Of a stretch of 64,000 nt of DNA, positions 48,108-62,400 are shown in pieces; within the stretch, counting starts at the first letter, position 1, and each line of letters starts with the position of its first letter. The DNA is from Sanderia malayensis (lineage: Eukaryota > Cnidaria > Scyphozoa > Semaeostomeae > Pelagiidae). The position numbers and the translations under genes are program-made. The notes beneath the pieces were generated by a model, which searched no databases, was not told where the DNA came from, and saw nothing but the letters and a program-made list of their open reading frames with translations. The stretch covers positions 4,588,001-4,652,000 of the forward strand of contig RQOL01000876.1 of NCBI GenBank assembly GCA_013076295.1. Reading direction: 5' to 3'.

Positions 48108-51100
48108 TTAATCACGAAGAATGCTTAAAAAGGTCCGCTTCATGTAGGAAATTTTGACATATACATTGTTTTTGTACGGCTCCATCTTAAAATTCCTTCC
48201 TACGCCTGTAAAGTTTCGTGAAATATGTACAACAAAGTCTGGATAACTAGAGCCTCCAAGGGACCCATAAAATTGGTTCGAGTTAGCCAATCTGGTAGCT
48301 TTTACAGTCTATTGATCTAGATCAACCGCTTCTAATTAGCAAAACTGTTCCATGAAGAAGTTTTCAACAGAATTAATACTCACATGTTTGCTCTTGCGTT
48401 GTAGGCCTTTGCACCCATGATATTGCTGGGTTTGTGGGAACGTTTACCTTTCAAAAAAGGCGACTATTAACAATAAGGAAATAAGTGAATAATTTCCCCA
48501 TTATACTGGACTTGTATTATATCTGGAAAAATAAAAGGCCCCATTGACTGTAGCTTTGGAGAATGAGTCAATTGAAATTAACCACATTCATCGTGTCTTG
48601 GTAACAAAACCAAAATGCTTTGAAGATAGAGCAGTTTGCTTTTGTTACATGCATAAACTACTTTGTGCACAATATACACTATGTGCTAATAAAATAACTA
48701 TGTGCTAATAAAATTTAGCTTGAAAACATGAATTCAGTTGAAAACTAAAACGATGTTGACTGCGACTGTAAACTAAACACAATCATATAGCTTACCTTAA
48801 TCGACCAAAATGTGCTTGTTACACAAAATGTACCTTTGTGTACCAAAAATTTACCAAACATTAATAAAAACATAGCTCACCCCTATCAATCGCCATTACA
48901 TGCCAAATATAAACGCGCAATGGCCCCGATGGAACAATATAAGGTTAATAATTGCCAAGCAATTGGTTCTCGACTCTCTTGAGAGCTAAAAGTCTAAAAT
49001 GTTTAAACTTCGATGCCTTGCACAAGCAGTTCGTAAGCATTGGCAAATTCCGCTTCCATGTACTGTATTTCTCTAAACCTCCTCATACGTCATATTTGCA
49101 TAGACAAATGAGAGCCCGTATTTAGTACTTCCTCATTTGTCACGAAATGCTAAACAAGCTGTTCCTTAATTACAAATCCGGCCTTTATTGTGCAAGCCAA
49201 TCCAGTTTGGGGTAGGTATGATTAATCAGGGTTACTAATTTACTTAACTTACTAATTTACATCGATTCACTAATTCGTTCACATTTGGTTGCAAAAAAGA
49301 TAATTAAAGAAAAACTTGCAAGCAAAGCAGGAAAGGGACGACACACAGCATATCATAGAATTCTCAAACGGCTTCATAGAGTTTTTCAAGTTCCGCTTAA
49401 TTGTCAAGACCTAGGCTGGATTTAGTGTGCTGCAGATGTTCCATGACACGACGGGAAATGACAATGAAAAGTGGTGAAATAACGACTATATGTGTTTGCA
49501 TTGTGCAAGATATCAAAGAATGAGAAAGATTACTTCTCTGCAATGAAACACAACACAACTTGGTTCCAAGTTGTGTTGACAACACAAAACAAGTAATCCA
49601 AGTAATTGACAACATAAAACACGCATGAATACATAAATAAATAAAAACAATAAGGAATTTCAGAGGTAAATAAGGTAATAGATTTCCCCATGCAAAGAAA
49701 GTGACATAATAGTGAAAACGAACGGTTGTGTAGCCTAGTGGTTAATGTGCTGGATTTCGTATCCTTGAAGGGTAACCTTCACTTCATTGGTTCAAATCCA
49801 CGTACGGTCGGAACCACGAACTACAATCCGTTAGCCAACTCAGCTGTCCATCCTTCCGAGGTCGGTAAATGAGTACCAAGGGTATTCGTTCTAGGATATC
49901 ATTCTGGGGGCACATGCAGCAGTCCCACATCAGCTGTATAGCTGCCAGAACCCTCAGCCTGCGTTAACGAATAAATATTGCTTGCTTGCGATATATTTTT
50001 TGAGTTTTTGGGACGGTAACCGAGAGTCCAATTTTGAATGACCAAAAATTGTAAGTTCCTGAAGACGAATCTCCATCTCTATGCATATGAAATATCTTGT
50101 TTGTCACAAAAAAGTAATTTGTGTGCCTCAATTAAGTGTACCTACGTGGGAGCTACGTAAAAGCGCTTGGCTTTAAATCGATTGAAAAAACTCATACCTG
50201 ACTCTTTTGAATCCATTTTGTGTCCAGTTAAACTATATACCAACTACACATTGAACATGCAAGTACAATATTGATCAATATTATAGATACTCTGACAATA
50301 CAGCTTGTTCTGAAAGCTGAAGACTTCTGCTAAAAAGCTGTAAGTGGTCACGCCACACATCACACCACAACAGGTTTAATCAAACCACCATTGAAGGTAT
50401 CTGTCAATTAATTCCAAGTTGTAATTTAATTTAATTTCAAGTCTAATTACTTCCTACCAAATGCTGCACCTACCAGAATTCTGATTCTGGCACTAGCAAC
50501 AAACATTTGCGTTGAATTAAATGATATGCAAACATCCGTATTTCCAATCACGCCAGCATACACATGGTGGCAAGACAAATATGTAAGCGAGTGAAGTGTT
50601 TGAAGCTGCACAAGCAAAAACGTTTAAACAGCTTGGATGGGAACAGAGCAACAAAGAGGAAGAAAAAAGAAACATCACTACCGATGTTTGCAAAGGTTAA
50701 ATATAAAAAAGCAAAACATTACATGCTGCATTTAGAAAACTGCGACAGAATAAATTGACCTGGCAAATTCTGAGAAAAACACATAAAAACGTGCATAGAT
50801 ACCTACTCATAAATTCCAGAGAGTGGGCATGCTGGTATATACCACATTTTGCACCAGAAGTAGAATAGGATTTAAATTAATTGAAAAGCAAAGAAGAGTA
50901 ATAGCGATTTGATTATAATTCAATTAAAAGATTCTCCTTCTCGGTGGCGCGGAGCCTTTAGCTTCGTGTAAATGTAATCTTATCAGATTCAATGGTGAAT
51001 CAATTCAAGCAACAAATCTATTCGACTGCACAGATAGGCATTGTCATGAAATATCGCATGGGTATGAGATGCTGGTATCATGCTGATCTTATTGTGTTAA

Positions 51101-51437
51101 TGCCTGCTCAAGAGGATCAACCAGTTTCCAAGTTGAATCAAATCTATCCCCATCAGGTTAAGGATCAAGATAAGCGTGAAAAATCGCAAGTAATTACTAC
51201 ACTACAATGCACGGCCGAACAACAGGGTTCGGCTCTACTTTCAGTTAAGAAACTGATAATTTTTTTTCGACATCATGTAATAACCGATAATTTTATTTAT
51301 TTTATATATTATGCGATATCAATGGAAATGCATTGAGAGCATAAGAAACTTACGTTCGATATTCAAAATCTCTTTGGTGAATCCTGTGTGCAGTCTCGGT
51401 GTAAGCAGTCAAGCCCACTGAAGCTTCGACTGAAGAT
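48108..51437 (-). CDS. Partial gene model, unrecognised protein (three 3' exons)
   Basis: Exons 51437-51354, 48425-48384 and 48291-48108 with a stop. All junctions are GT-AG and phases match (84, 42 and 184 nt). The reading contains SSVEASVGLTAYTE, MGAKAYNARAN and NSNQFYGSLGGSSYPDF, ending KRTFLSILRD. I do not recognise it. No start codon was found: the first exon needs two bases from an upstream exon. TATA-like sequences lie just upstream on the minus strand (CTATATAATAAGC, TTATAAAAGGACG near 51515-51560), so a short 5' exon nearby is possible. The intron of about 2.9 kb holds a SINE. The exons are short, so this could be a chance model. Confidence 0.4.
49724..49986 (+). mobile_element. tRNA-derived SINE
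   Basis: A box TAGCCTAGTGG near 49731 and B box GGTTCAAATCC at 49789-49799 have the spacing of a tRNA-type polymerase III promoter. A ~180-bp tRNA-unrelated body follows, then a short TTGCTTGCTTGCG tail. Acceptor-stem pairing is lost, so it is not a tRNA gene. Confidence 0.7.
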
Positions 51438-53554
51438 CTGCGGTTAACAAGGGAAAACAGAATTGTTCAGCTCAACACATTGCGTTGATGCGTTGATCAT
51501 AACGTCCTTTTATAATGAAACGGAAAGACACGTGACGTCCGCTTATTATATAGCCAGATAATGTGGTATTCATAAATCCATGGGAAAAAGACCGAGAGAG
51601 TGCGGGCAAATCCTGTTTAAACTGCGTTGTTGTCAAATGCATTAAAAAACTCAGTTGCATGTCGTATTGCCATTAGAGACAATCGGACTTGCACGACGGC
51701 AAGCTGCATATGATAATGATTACGCTATCCAAAACAGGTTCCCTTACTGTAATCAAATTAACGAAGAAATTTAGAAAATACACTTGTCAAGTAAGAGAAA
51801 TTACACAGCCCAAGTAATGTCAATAACGTGATATATGGTACGGCGCCAGCAAAGCTCGATTAGCAATCATTCATGTAGTACTATATTGTATGCACTCAAA
51901 ACGCTAAGAAATCAAAATAAGAGCCACATTAATTCGTGATATTGCATAAGGGGGAGTGATGAATTCGTTGCAAAGAGCAAGTTGCCAAACATCAATGCAA
52001 TATCATAAGAAAATTTATGAGATCATGAAGATAATTCAATTTATGATGAAGCTCCGCACAGCCCAGCGAAAAGCATTCAATTCACCAACGAGCGCCAAAT
52101 GTAATTAACCTCTATGTTTCAAGCTTCACCATTACTCATCATCAAATAAGCTTGAATACCGAAACATATTGGCATATAAAATCAACATGGAAACTTCATT
52201 TGTCGGCTTTTGGATCAGATGAAGTGACAACTGTTTCGTATGAAAACAAAAGCGGACTAATTTTATCTTCTACCAAAATTATCTTCAGCTGGGGATAACA
52301 GATCAGTCTCACAGTAACGTATCCAATCAATAAAGTCATTCTGAGTCATGTTATTATGATCGCAGACGAGCTTCTTATTCCAATTTTAATTTTCAAGAAC
52401 AGAGTTTTACTAACTCACTCTCATGTTTAATCTATCGACATAAAAACAAATAAAGCCAAATTAGTTTCCCTGAAACAAATCCACATAAAAACTTGTCGGC
52501 ACTTCGTTTCAATTAAAACCAGAAATTGAAACCGCTGGATGCCATTGTTTGCTTTTACCAGTTGCAATCATAAATGTGAAAATAAGAAGAATTTTGGAAA
52601 GAAATATTCAATACGAATATTGACATTACCAAAATATAATTGCGAAAAACAGAGATATTAATTCAGGAAATGGTGTTCTTCAGAGAGATAATTATCCTAA
52701 AATAGCGGTAAAAGAGAGCATCGTGCATTGCGAGATTTGAAATTTCAGTAAACAAAATCGTCAATAGCGGAGGACTCGAACACCAAATCAGTACATGCGT
52801 ATATAGGAGGACTCGAACACCAACTTAGTACATGCGTATATACAGCTTATGTATAGTTGTACTTTGTTCATAGCAATCGAATCCTTTATATCTCTGTTTG
52901 AATACTGACCAACCCTTTTATTTATGTCATGCTGAAATAAAGACAAACATCTTTTAATTGAATGGTATTTGCAAGATTATCCAACTTAAACGAATCATTA
53001 GAAGAGAAGACTTGGATAGCACTTGCCATTGAATCTAGATTCCCTACATTTCAGTGAGCTAACTTGTGTTTTAAAACAGTTGTCACTCTCTACACTACAC
53101 TGGTGCGCTGGGACTGGCAGGATTAATGTGTTATCTCACAGAAAGCTGGGTAAAAAATCCGTAGCAAAGTAAATATCACACTACCCGGAGGGTAGAATCT
53201 AAATATCTTCAAGTAAAACTCTCGACTTTAGCTGAATAATTTTGGTGTTTTTAAGTATATCACCACTTAAAGAGCAAGCGGTAAACAGCTGATTAAACCG
53301 CATACAACTTTAAGCCCTCTTAAAATATAATGGGCAAAGTTTAGACATGAGGTTTTTAGATTTTCATCTTTGCATTATTTCCAAATAGCTTTGTGGTTGA
53401 ACACACAGCTACTTTTAGAGCCCATAATCCCAACGAATCTCTCAAAACATCGTGAACAAATGTTTCAGCTTCGTACCCAGTGAAAATGCTAATATGTCTG
53501 CTAGACACAGAATTAAACCTCTTTGGGAAACAGGCGTGATAGAGATGGCTAATG
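51438..53554. other. Intergenic stretch, ~2.1 kb
   Basis: AT-rich without a supported gene. A 35-bp direct repeat (GGAGGACTCGAACACCAA...) occurs twice in tandem near 52769-52840. Its right end should hold the eIF6 3' UTR. Confidence 0.55.
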
Positions 53555-54900
53555 TTAATATGAGCTACACTCAAAGACTAGCAGCCCTTCAAAGTAAGTA
53601 GGAAAGACAAATGGTAGTGGCAGATTAGGAAAACATTTCACACACCTTTCAATAAGAGATGCTCTCATTGTCGTGCCAATAGCTGAAGGTTGGTTATCAC
53701 CTAATTTGAATATGCTTTCTATGACAGAGAGTTCGGTACTGGTTGTGTCCAGTCCACAGAATGCACTCCAGTCATTCACGACCATTCCTGCTCCAACTAC
53801 ATCACTTCCTCTGTTTACAGTGCCAGCCTTGGAGTAATAAGAGGAAGAAGGTTCAATTCTGAAACACGGCTTATGTTAAATACCATACTAAGCACAATAC
53901 TTCATTAGAGAATCTAATCTGCATGGTCAATTGGAAAAAATCTATAAGGTATTGGGCATGGTATAAGGCATTAAGCACGCAGGGACAACTGAATAGCCCA
54001 AGGGTCTTCCAAGCAGTGTGACCCTGGTCCTTTCTCTCGATGCGACCACACATTGTGATTCATTTTGCCTTGCTTGCATGAGTACTTAATCAGAAGCACA
54101 TACACAGATCAAACACAAGATTTTGATTGTTGGATATTCAGGATAGTTGCAAATGTTTAAAATCTTCTTTTGCATTGAAATGCCTCACAGTGGAGTGCCA
54201 ACAAGGGCTTTAAATGAAATGGGTGAATATGCAGAATACGAATTACTTGATATAGCTAAACCTACCACCAACGGAACTTGAAGCAATGAAGAAAGCTCAT
54301 CTTGATCTTCGATTGAGGTTTTTGGATGTACCTGTGGAAATAGGGACAAACAAAAAGTCATACAATTGAATATTCACAAGTGAGCATTGGCAAAGTCATT
54401 CAGTCATTGAATAATCAACAGCATGCAATGACTATGCCACATTGGTGCATCAAGAATAGTTAGTAAAGCTAAAAATCTGCTTACCAATCCACCTTGATTT
54501 GTTATTTTGCAGTAAGACCCAACAAGGACGTTACCAGCTATAGTTTGACGAAAAACTTCAACTTTGAGGGTATCCGCCAGAATCTGTTCTGTCTCCTAAT
54601 GAAACAAATTTCATTGATTATTAAAGCAAAATACAAAAACACAGACTATTATTCATCAATTTCAGTTAGTTTTCAGATGTTTCCCCTCGCACTTACTCTG
54701 TCAATATCTGGATGCACCAATGCGACATAGTCATTGCAGACAATCACGTTCCCAAGAGCCGAAAGTTTCTCTTCGACACGCTGGATTTTTATATCTTGTG
54801 GCAATGAATTTCGCAAGTGTTGAAGCTCCTACAAAGATAAAATGAATGTCCACATCAGCTCTCTTGAGTTGCCGTAGCATGACATGAGTCAACAGATAAA

Positions 54901-54931
<31 letters not shown>

Positions 54932-55867
54932 TGTATGATTGATTAAGTAAACAAAAATAACTACTGACTTGACTGCAGCTAATTAGAGTATGTCTGAGGC
55001 TCAATGTAAAAAAATCACAATACCTGATCTGTAGTGGTATTAGGAAGCAAGAGTCCATGTCTGTTTCCTGCAAATAACAAAGGCATTCAACATTTAAACC
55101 AATGCAAAGTAGAAGCAACCTTTGCTAGCATAACATATGCATAAAATATCTGTTACTTTGCTTAATATAAGTTGCAGTGCTCAACATGGGCACACATAGA
55201 GAGCAGAGGCAGCGAGATTGTATTTTTCATTTCTATTGTTCTGTTTCTATTGTTTCATTGTTTTTAATCATGTACTGTGTGCATAGGAGGGGCATTGAAA
55301 GAGCATGCACCCCAAGTATGGGAAATCTTACCAACAGACAGCCTTCCAATAATGTTGCAGCCTGCTATGGAAGTATGTATTACAGGTATTGTATCTGCCA
55401 ATTCACCTTCAAAAACACTGAAAAGGAAATACAATATGACATACCAACTCCTGTATTTTGAAAATAAGCACACGACATATTGGAATACCTAACATACAAG
55501 ATAGGATACTCGAACAGATTTAACAACTCAAATTCAAATAAAGGCCCATGCTCCCCGAATAAACGCCCATGGTAAGATATTTATTTATCTAAGATCAGTC
55601 ATGTTTCGGAAAATGGATGGGGGGGATGAGGTTGTTTAAGCATAGAGAATGGAAAGGGGCAACAAAGCAAGACTGGTTTTTCAGTCACATGGGCAAGCCG
55701 CAAGCGTTGCCTGATGATGGGCCTAAATTGACTTTACCTGTCTGATGCAGAAAAATTTACCTGTAAAAGTTCTCCGAGCCACCACTAGCCACAAGGCAAA
55801 ATGTATTTGTGAGAACTGAAAATACCCCAACTTCGTTACTGTTTTCAAATTGTACTCTGACTGCCAT
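53555..55867 (-). CDS. EIF6: Eukaryotic translation initiation factor 6
   Basis: 60S-subunit anti-association and ribosome-biogenesis factor. Exons 55867-55761, 55417-55332, 55067-55024, 54828-54697, 54595-54485, 54331-54266, 53827-53555; phases close. [91 protein letters not shown] and [20 protein letters not shown] match the family end to end. The family usually ends just after SLID/SLIE (245 aa in human). Here the frame reads on to 53555, giving 272 aa with about 30 extra residues. Alternatively the last coding exon ends at about 53652 (GAAAG/GTGTGT) and a small terminal exon lies further on. The 5' and core parts are certain; the C-terminus is not. Confidence 0.93.
54903..54938. repeat. 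(TATG)n microsatellite in an eIF6 intron
   Basis: Nine near-perfect TATG units, in the third intron. Confidence 0.95.
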
Positions 55868-56424
55868 ATTTTCACAATCTTTTCACAATGCAATAAACTT
55901 TATTGCAGCAACGAAGCTGCGAATTTTTATAGTTAAGGGATTTAGTAGTATGCGTCAAGATAGGACACTGACTTCCCTCAAACAAATGGATCGACTTGTT
56001 CCACGAACAGGCGTTCATGCATACTACACTATACTAACGCATCTTCTGCACGAGGTTTTGTTCATTGCAACGCATGGTGCAACAGGACAAGGCAAATGTG
56101 ACGAAGATCTTCTGGTGGGATATGATGTAGGCACGTCAGCATCCTCAAGCATTGCACAACTTCTTAGCAATCATAAAACAATGGAATGGTTTGCATGAAC
56201 AAACTATTCTTTTTTAAATCTCTAGCGAACTGCCACAGCAAATGTGTCGCTCAAGCGTGGAAGAAAATATTAGTTACAAAGAAATTGCTGTTGAAATGCA
56301 TATATCAAAATGCAATAAGTATTTTCCTTACAGATATCAGTAAAAGTTGGTAATCGAAAATACATCTCTGCTTATCATTAATACATTCTAGTTAATGTTT
56401 CACTTAATAATAATACTGAGTTGT
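55868..56424. other. Intergenic between eIF6 and CNOT10
   Basis: About 560 bp: CNOT10 3' flank and eIF6 promoter. The plus-strand frame 55809-56198 has no domain and overlaps the first eIF6 exon antisense. Confidence 0.55.
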
Positions 56425-59400
56425 CTAAAAAGGTCTTTGCAAGTTTCCCAACAAATCCTCACTCAATGGCGACCGTTGCTGAAACACGGACTGTCCAGAC
56501 TGCGGACCCGAAGATGACGTGAAGGCGGAGCGTGAATGCGGGGGATGAATGGGCTGCTGTTGCGTCAACTGATTCTGTTGTTGCTGTTGTTGTATGTTTG
56601 CGAAATGCTGATGATACTGTTGTTGCTGCTGTTGGATTTGTGACATTCTAGCTGCGTCAATTCGGTCCACAAGACGGCCTGAAGGAAACACTTCGCCACG
56701 TTTGATTATATCCAAAGCAATATGTTTATTTCCTAAATGCAAAGGCAAATTTCATCAGCTTCATTTTCAAATGAAAGAGAACATTTATCAACTTATACAG
56801 AACTTCTGGGGGTAAGGGTTTATACCAACTGGACCTACATTGATAACAGCTATCATAGCTGAAGTGGCTATTCAGTATAAATATTTGTACTCGCTACAGC
56901 TCATAAAAACGCGCCTATCAAAACGAATACAGCAAACGACCGCATATAAGAACCAGTGAATTAAGAACCTTACAGGCTGAAAACCCTGCTCAAAACAATA
57001 GAAGAGACACCAGGCTATTGTATTTGAACAATAGGCTGGATGCAGAATTCACAGGTTCTTATATGCGGGTGTTCAGTGTATAACATCCAGTGTTTAGTCT
57101 CATGTCACATAAATAAGCTATTAAAGCCATTTTCAGTGACAGTATGACGATAGTAAAAACAAAAACGCAAGCTTGAAACAATCATAACGACATTCACCAT
57201 TTTTCAATTCAATGTAGGCAGAAAGAAGTATGGCGTGTGTCAAGATTGATTCTGGCAGCTTTCCGGTGACAACCTAAAAATAAAAAGCCAAAAAAAACGA
57301 ATCACGTCTTCAACTCAAAAAAATATACACCCACAATTAGCTTGAAATGGCTCTGTTTTAAACACCACTAAATTAATAAAACACTCTGAGATTCATATTT
57401 ATCAAATAGCGTCTAACTTTCTGTCAGGTGTTACAAACAATATACATACAAGAAAACTTCAATTTTAAAAAGACGTGATACAGCAACGTCTCTGTATTAA
57501 ACAAGTTAGTTCAGGCAGCCAATTGAAAATAACTGGGTCGGGAGGAAAAGTGGAATACTATAGCGATACCATAGATACCTGCTGGAGAACTCTCTTCGAC
57601 TTGTCAATTTCACCTCGTATAGCACAGGCACTGGCAAGGTTGAAAAGCATTATTGCACGAGCTTCTTGAATACTGCCAGGAAAGACTGCAGCGCTGGGAT
57701 CTGAAATCAACAAGATTATAAGGAAATTGGATTAAAACAATAGAAGCAATGCTTTCTTGCTTACAGTTATTGATCAAGTGAGTAATTTATTTGTGCATTG
57801 CTTGTCCGCGTTTTTCATGCATCCTACCCCCTGAACAGCTCATTTTGTGCACCGAATCGTGATGCAATGGCACTGTGTGCTTCATATTCTCACAACTCGT
57901 GTCTTATTATAATACGAATGGAAGTTTATCACGTCATGAACAGAAGTGTTTCCGAGTGCGACGTTTCGAGAGATACTTCCCTATTAAATACTTTGACTTT
58001 AAAATACAGCCTTGATCGAGAAGCGCTAAACAATATACGACAGCATACTTTGGTATTTATCCTGGGAATCGCCATCTAACTGAGTGGAAATATCCGTGAC
58101 TTTATCAGGAGATAGCTCTTGAATGGCTTCTGCGATTTTGTCAAGCTTTATCAACGATTCAGCCATGTACAAACGTCCCAAATATCTGAAAACAAAACAC
58201 CAGTTGCTGAGGAGGATAAAACACGAAAAATTCAAAACATCCAAGCACTCTATCCAACATTGAAATGGAAGCTACTATGCACCAAAGTCGAGGGGAACTC
58301 TTGAAAGTTGGAAAATATATTTCTCTTGCCTTGCACTGCAACCTTGCATTGTTAATTGTAAATGCTTGCACTGCACCCGGGCATTGCCAATTGTAATTGT
58401 AATTACAACAAATGAAAACCAGCCTTAATAGTTAATAGTACGTACTTGTATGCTCCAGGCAACATTGCTTGGCTCAACAATTCCTTGGAATAATCCAGTG
58501 ACTTCACGTAGTCACCAAGTCCAAGAGAAACATAGGCGTGACAGGCAATGACCGAAAGCCTATAAATAAGAATAACACTTTTGAAAGTACTAAAATAAGC
58601 ACAGTATATGAAACGCATATGTAGAATAAGCTTATGATTCATTAAAAGTGCTCGAGATGAAGACGGCAAAAAGTAATTGATTCAAATGATAAAGCAAGAC
58701 ATGATATAAGCCTGGTATGACATAATATATCTCTATTTGCTCTAAATTCTAATACAAACCTCATTAGAAAAAGTTCTTGAACTGACATTGGTTCTCCAGG
58801 GACATCTTTTGCTAGCTGAGCCCCCAAGGCATACGATTTCCTACGAAAATATCAATAACAAATTGGAGAACCGGAATAGGCGAGCTAAAGTAATCAGCAT
58901 ACAAACTCTTAAAAACTCAATTGTGAAACTCGTTAAAACTTCAAGAAAGCTCCAAATTATCAAACAGTCGATAACTTACTCCAAAAAAAATTAGTTTCAA
59001 AGATATTAAAGAAAATGTCACATCATAGTCGTGTCAATATTATAATACATACACCATTCAAGCCTACTTACTCCATGTACTTTTCGCTGCCTTGCTGAGC
59101 CTCTTGTGGTAATGCAGCCAATTGCTTGAAGGCAGCATCGATGTCTTTGGCATTCGGCAACAGGCGCATGGCATTTGATAGGCAAATATTACCGAATTCA
59201 ATGGTTGGCGCAGGCATAGCAGACGACTGGCTTTCGTGCCTGTCAAAACAAACACATTGCTTCTTTACAAAGACATGCGCAGAGCGACGGTGAGTTCCTG
59301 GCATAACAGATTACACACATCTGGTTATATGAACTACTACATGGTACAAGTAAATTTCGGTTCAACTTTAATAGATCACGATATCTTTCTATGATTCCCT

Positions 59401-62400
59401 TCACTTGCTTGCTATAACTCGGTGCAGCCATGTTCTTTGCAATGGTTATGCTTCGTTGATACTCTATATATTAGATGAAGTCTAACTCTCGAGCATCATG
59501 TCGGAGCCGCTGAAATCCATTGAAGGTTTTGTTTGCCCAAAAGCTGGTCTCTCACCACCAGCCGTCCAACATGCTGTACTGCCACTAGACTCACTACATT
59601 GCGTCCATGTACCTCACTCGTTTCGCTCGCTCGTTTGAGGTGACCTTGTGTTGAGCGAGTTACGAGCGAGGCACTGGGACGCAATGTAGTAAGTCTATAC
59701 TGCCACCACAATCAATGCACCATGCCTCATTTCTAATCTATAATTCGGGGTTACCTGTGGATCTTGTTATGATCGTGAATTGGCGATAGTATGATCTTTC
59801 TGTGGAATCCAGAGCCAACAACGCCACGTACAAAGCTTGACTTCTTCGCAGGGTTGTGTATGATCTCTCGTTGAAACTAAAACAAGACGTTCAAGCAGGT
59901 TAACATCAGGGTCATATAGATCAAAGTAGGTCACATATCTTACTCGCACAAAGTAGTATCCTTTACAATACACTTGAACACTTATAACAATACACTTCAA
60001 TTAATAGGAAGTAGCTAAACACGCAACTTTAACGACAAGTAAAATAATGCAATTTAAACGAGAAACTGATATACAAAAGGATTACTCAGGAATCAGGATC
60101 TTTTGGAGAACTTCTGACAAATCAAAGGATTTTATTATCTCAGAGGACAATTTTCATCATTTGACCAACTTAACGTCATTATAACGCCAATGAACAACAA
60201 GTGACGAAGCAAAACAAACAGATTCTTCGAAAATTTCTAGCAAATCAACGGGGTTAGTAGGATTTGAAGAGATTTCCCTTCATGCCTACCCGCTGGACCT
60301 AGAACTTCATGCATACCAAAACATATTTTACGTATACCATCATACCTGTTGATGCACCATGATGCAAGCTTCGGTCAGTCGCAGCCAATACCTTGGATGG
60401 CATTCGTACAAATCAGGCGACTCCATCAAGCAGTCAAATGCAGGCACTGGCTTGCCGGCAAACAGAAGTTGCACTCCCATGTTGTATAGTATCTCGCTTC
60501 TCTTGTTGATGGCCAGCGTGTGTAGTGGTCGACCAGATAGCTGATGATCTGTCAATGAATAATAATTGAATTGAATGATAATTGAACATGAATTGAATTG
60601 AATTGATGAGTTGAATTAAATCGATCCATAAATTAATTGCATCGGGATAAATCAATTACAGCTTCAATATACATATTAAAACAAAACCCCGTTTGTAAGA
60701 AAGAGTCTAGAATGAAACTAAAAATATCATTATATCAAAATACTGTTGAAAGTACAGAAAGTTAATTGAACAGTCTTTGATCGGTACAGAACTTCAAAAT
60801 GGCTTTGAAAATCGGAAACATGGCGAAACATAATAAATACTAAAGCTCTTCGTCTGACACTCATCAGAGTAGTACGTCAGAAAGAGAACGAAAATGAAAG
60901 TCAATTGTATTATGATTTGGTTCAACGAACCAGATGTTTGGCTCCTTAAACAGAATTTAGTTCGTTGAGGGTTTGATGACGCTGAACAACCTCGAACCCA
61001 AGGCCCTTCTAGCTTTGCTACAACTGTTTACATTGTGGCCCTTGGTTCAAGGTTGGACGGTGAATGAAATGCAGACTTACTTTTTTCAATAGGAGGCAAG
61101 CTTTTCATGGCATTGATGTTCTCATCCAAAGCCTTTCTTGCGTAGAAGACAGCCAAGTTGTACTTCTTCATTTTGAAATGTATACATCCCATGTTATTGT
61201 AGAACAGCGTAGTCAACGATTGACCTCTCTCCATCACGCTCGTGCTGCCCAATGGAGTACTGTTCAGAAGCTTGACTGCTTTGGGGTAATTGCCTCTCAC
61301 GTATTCGTAATTGCTTTTCAGAAACAACGCATCAGGGTTCTGAAATGACGAAATACAATACAAGAATAGTTATACAGTGCTTCTTTACATCTCTGATTAG
61401 CAAAAGCTCTGGAAATTACAACAGATGAAAGAAGTTCAAATTAAAAAGGTGCTTAAAAAGTCAACCTTAATGGGCTGTCTGAAAGATTTTAGAGCCTCAC
61501 TAAGCCACACAGTGGTTACACAGAGTTTCATATCAAGCTGAAGCTTTGCTTTGATAACAAACAGAAAAATCAAATTAGTGACATGAAATAAATTTGGCTC
61601 AAAACAAAAAGTTACCCACATTTCCGCTGATGTTTAAAAGTGACTTCAGCTCACGCTTGCATTCTTTCAAAGACTTTTGCAGCAAAGGCAGCCTGGCTTT
61701 CAGCTGTAAGAGTGAAACATGACCAAGTTAAGGTCAAATGCTAACTTACTCAAGCACTGTGTTTATAATAGATCAACCCCATCATCAGAAATTGCTACCA
61801 ACAACCTAATGATGCATTATTTGAAAGATTCATCAAAACAGCTCGCTGATTAAGTACCAGACAGAGCTTAAAAATGTATCAAAACAACACAAATATGAAT
61901 GAGATTTTGGCTTAACAAAACTAACATACCATGAATAGATTCAAACGATGCTCCTCAGGAATTTCTTTACTATTTGGAGCGTGTTCTAAGCTCTTATTCT
62001 TTCCGTTTTCTCCATTCTTGCCATCGTTTGACGAGGTGTGGAGTGGGGTAAATGTTTTGGGGGCAAAGATAACATCCTCAATGAACTTCAGCATTCCGTG
62101 CGCTTGATCAAGCTGAAAGAAATTGGAATTTCAAACACTAGACATAAGAAACTAGTGATAACATCAAACCAAATGAAAAATGCTGCTTAGGAATAAAATG
62201 AAGCAGTACATTGCACAGGAAATAAGAAAAACCCTTTAAAAAAATGATCTTTCCTTGCAGTGCTTCTGCCTGTTATAAAGCTGCATTAAACAAAATGAAT
62301 CTATGACACAGAGGTTTACCCAAGCTCATGTGGTAGTGCAAACTTTTAAAAGAAAACCTCAATTCTTAAAATATTAAACACCTCACCTTGTATGTGGACA

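Noticed and set aside
49724..49815. tRNA gene
   Set aside because: A and B boxes are present, but acceptor and anticodon stems do not pair and a SINE body follows.
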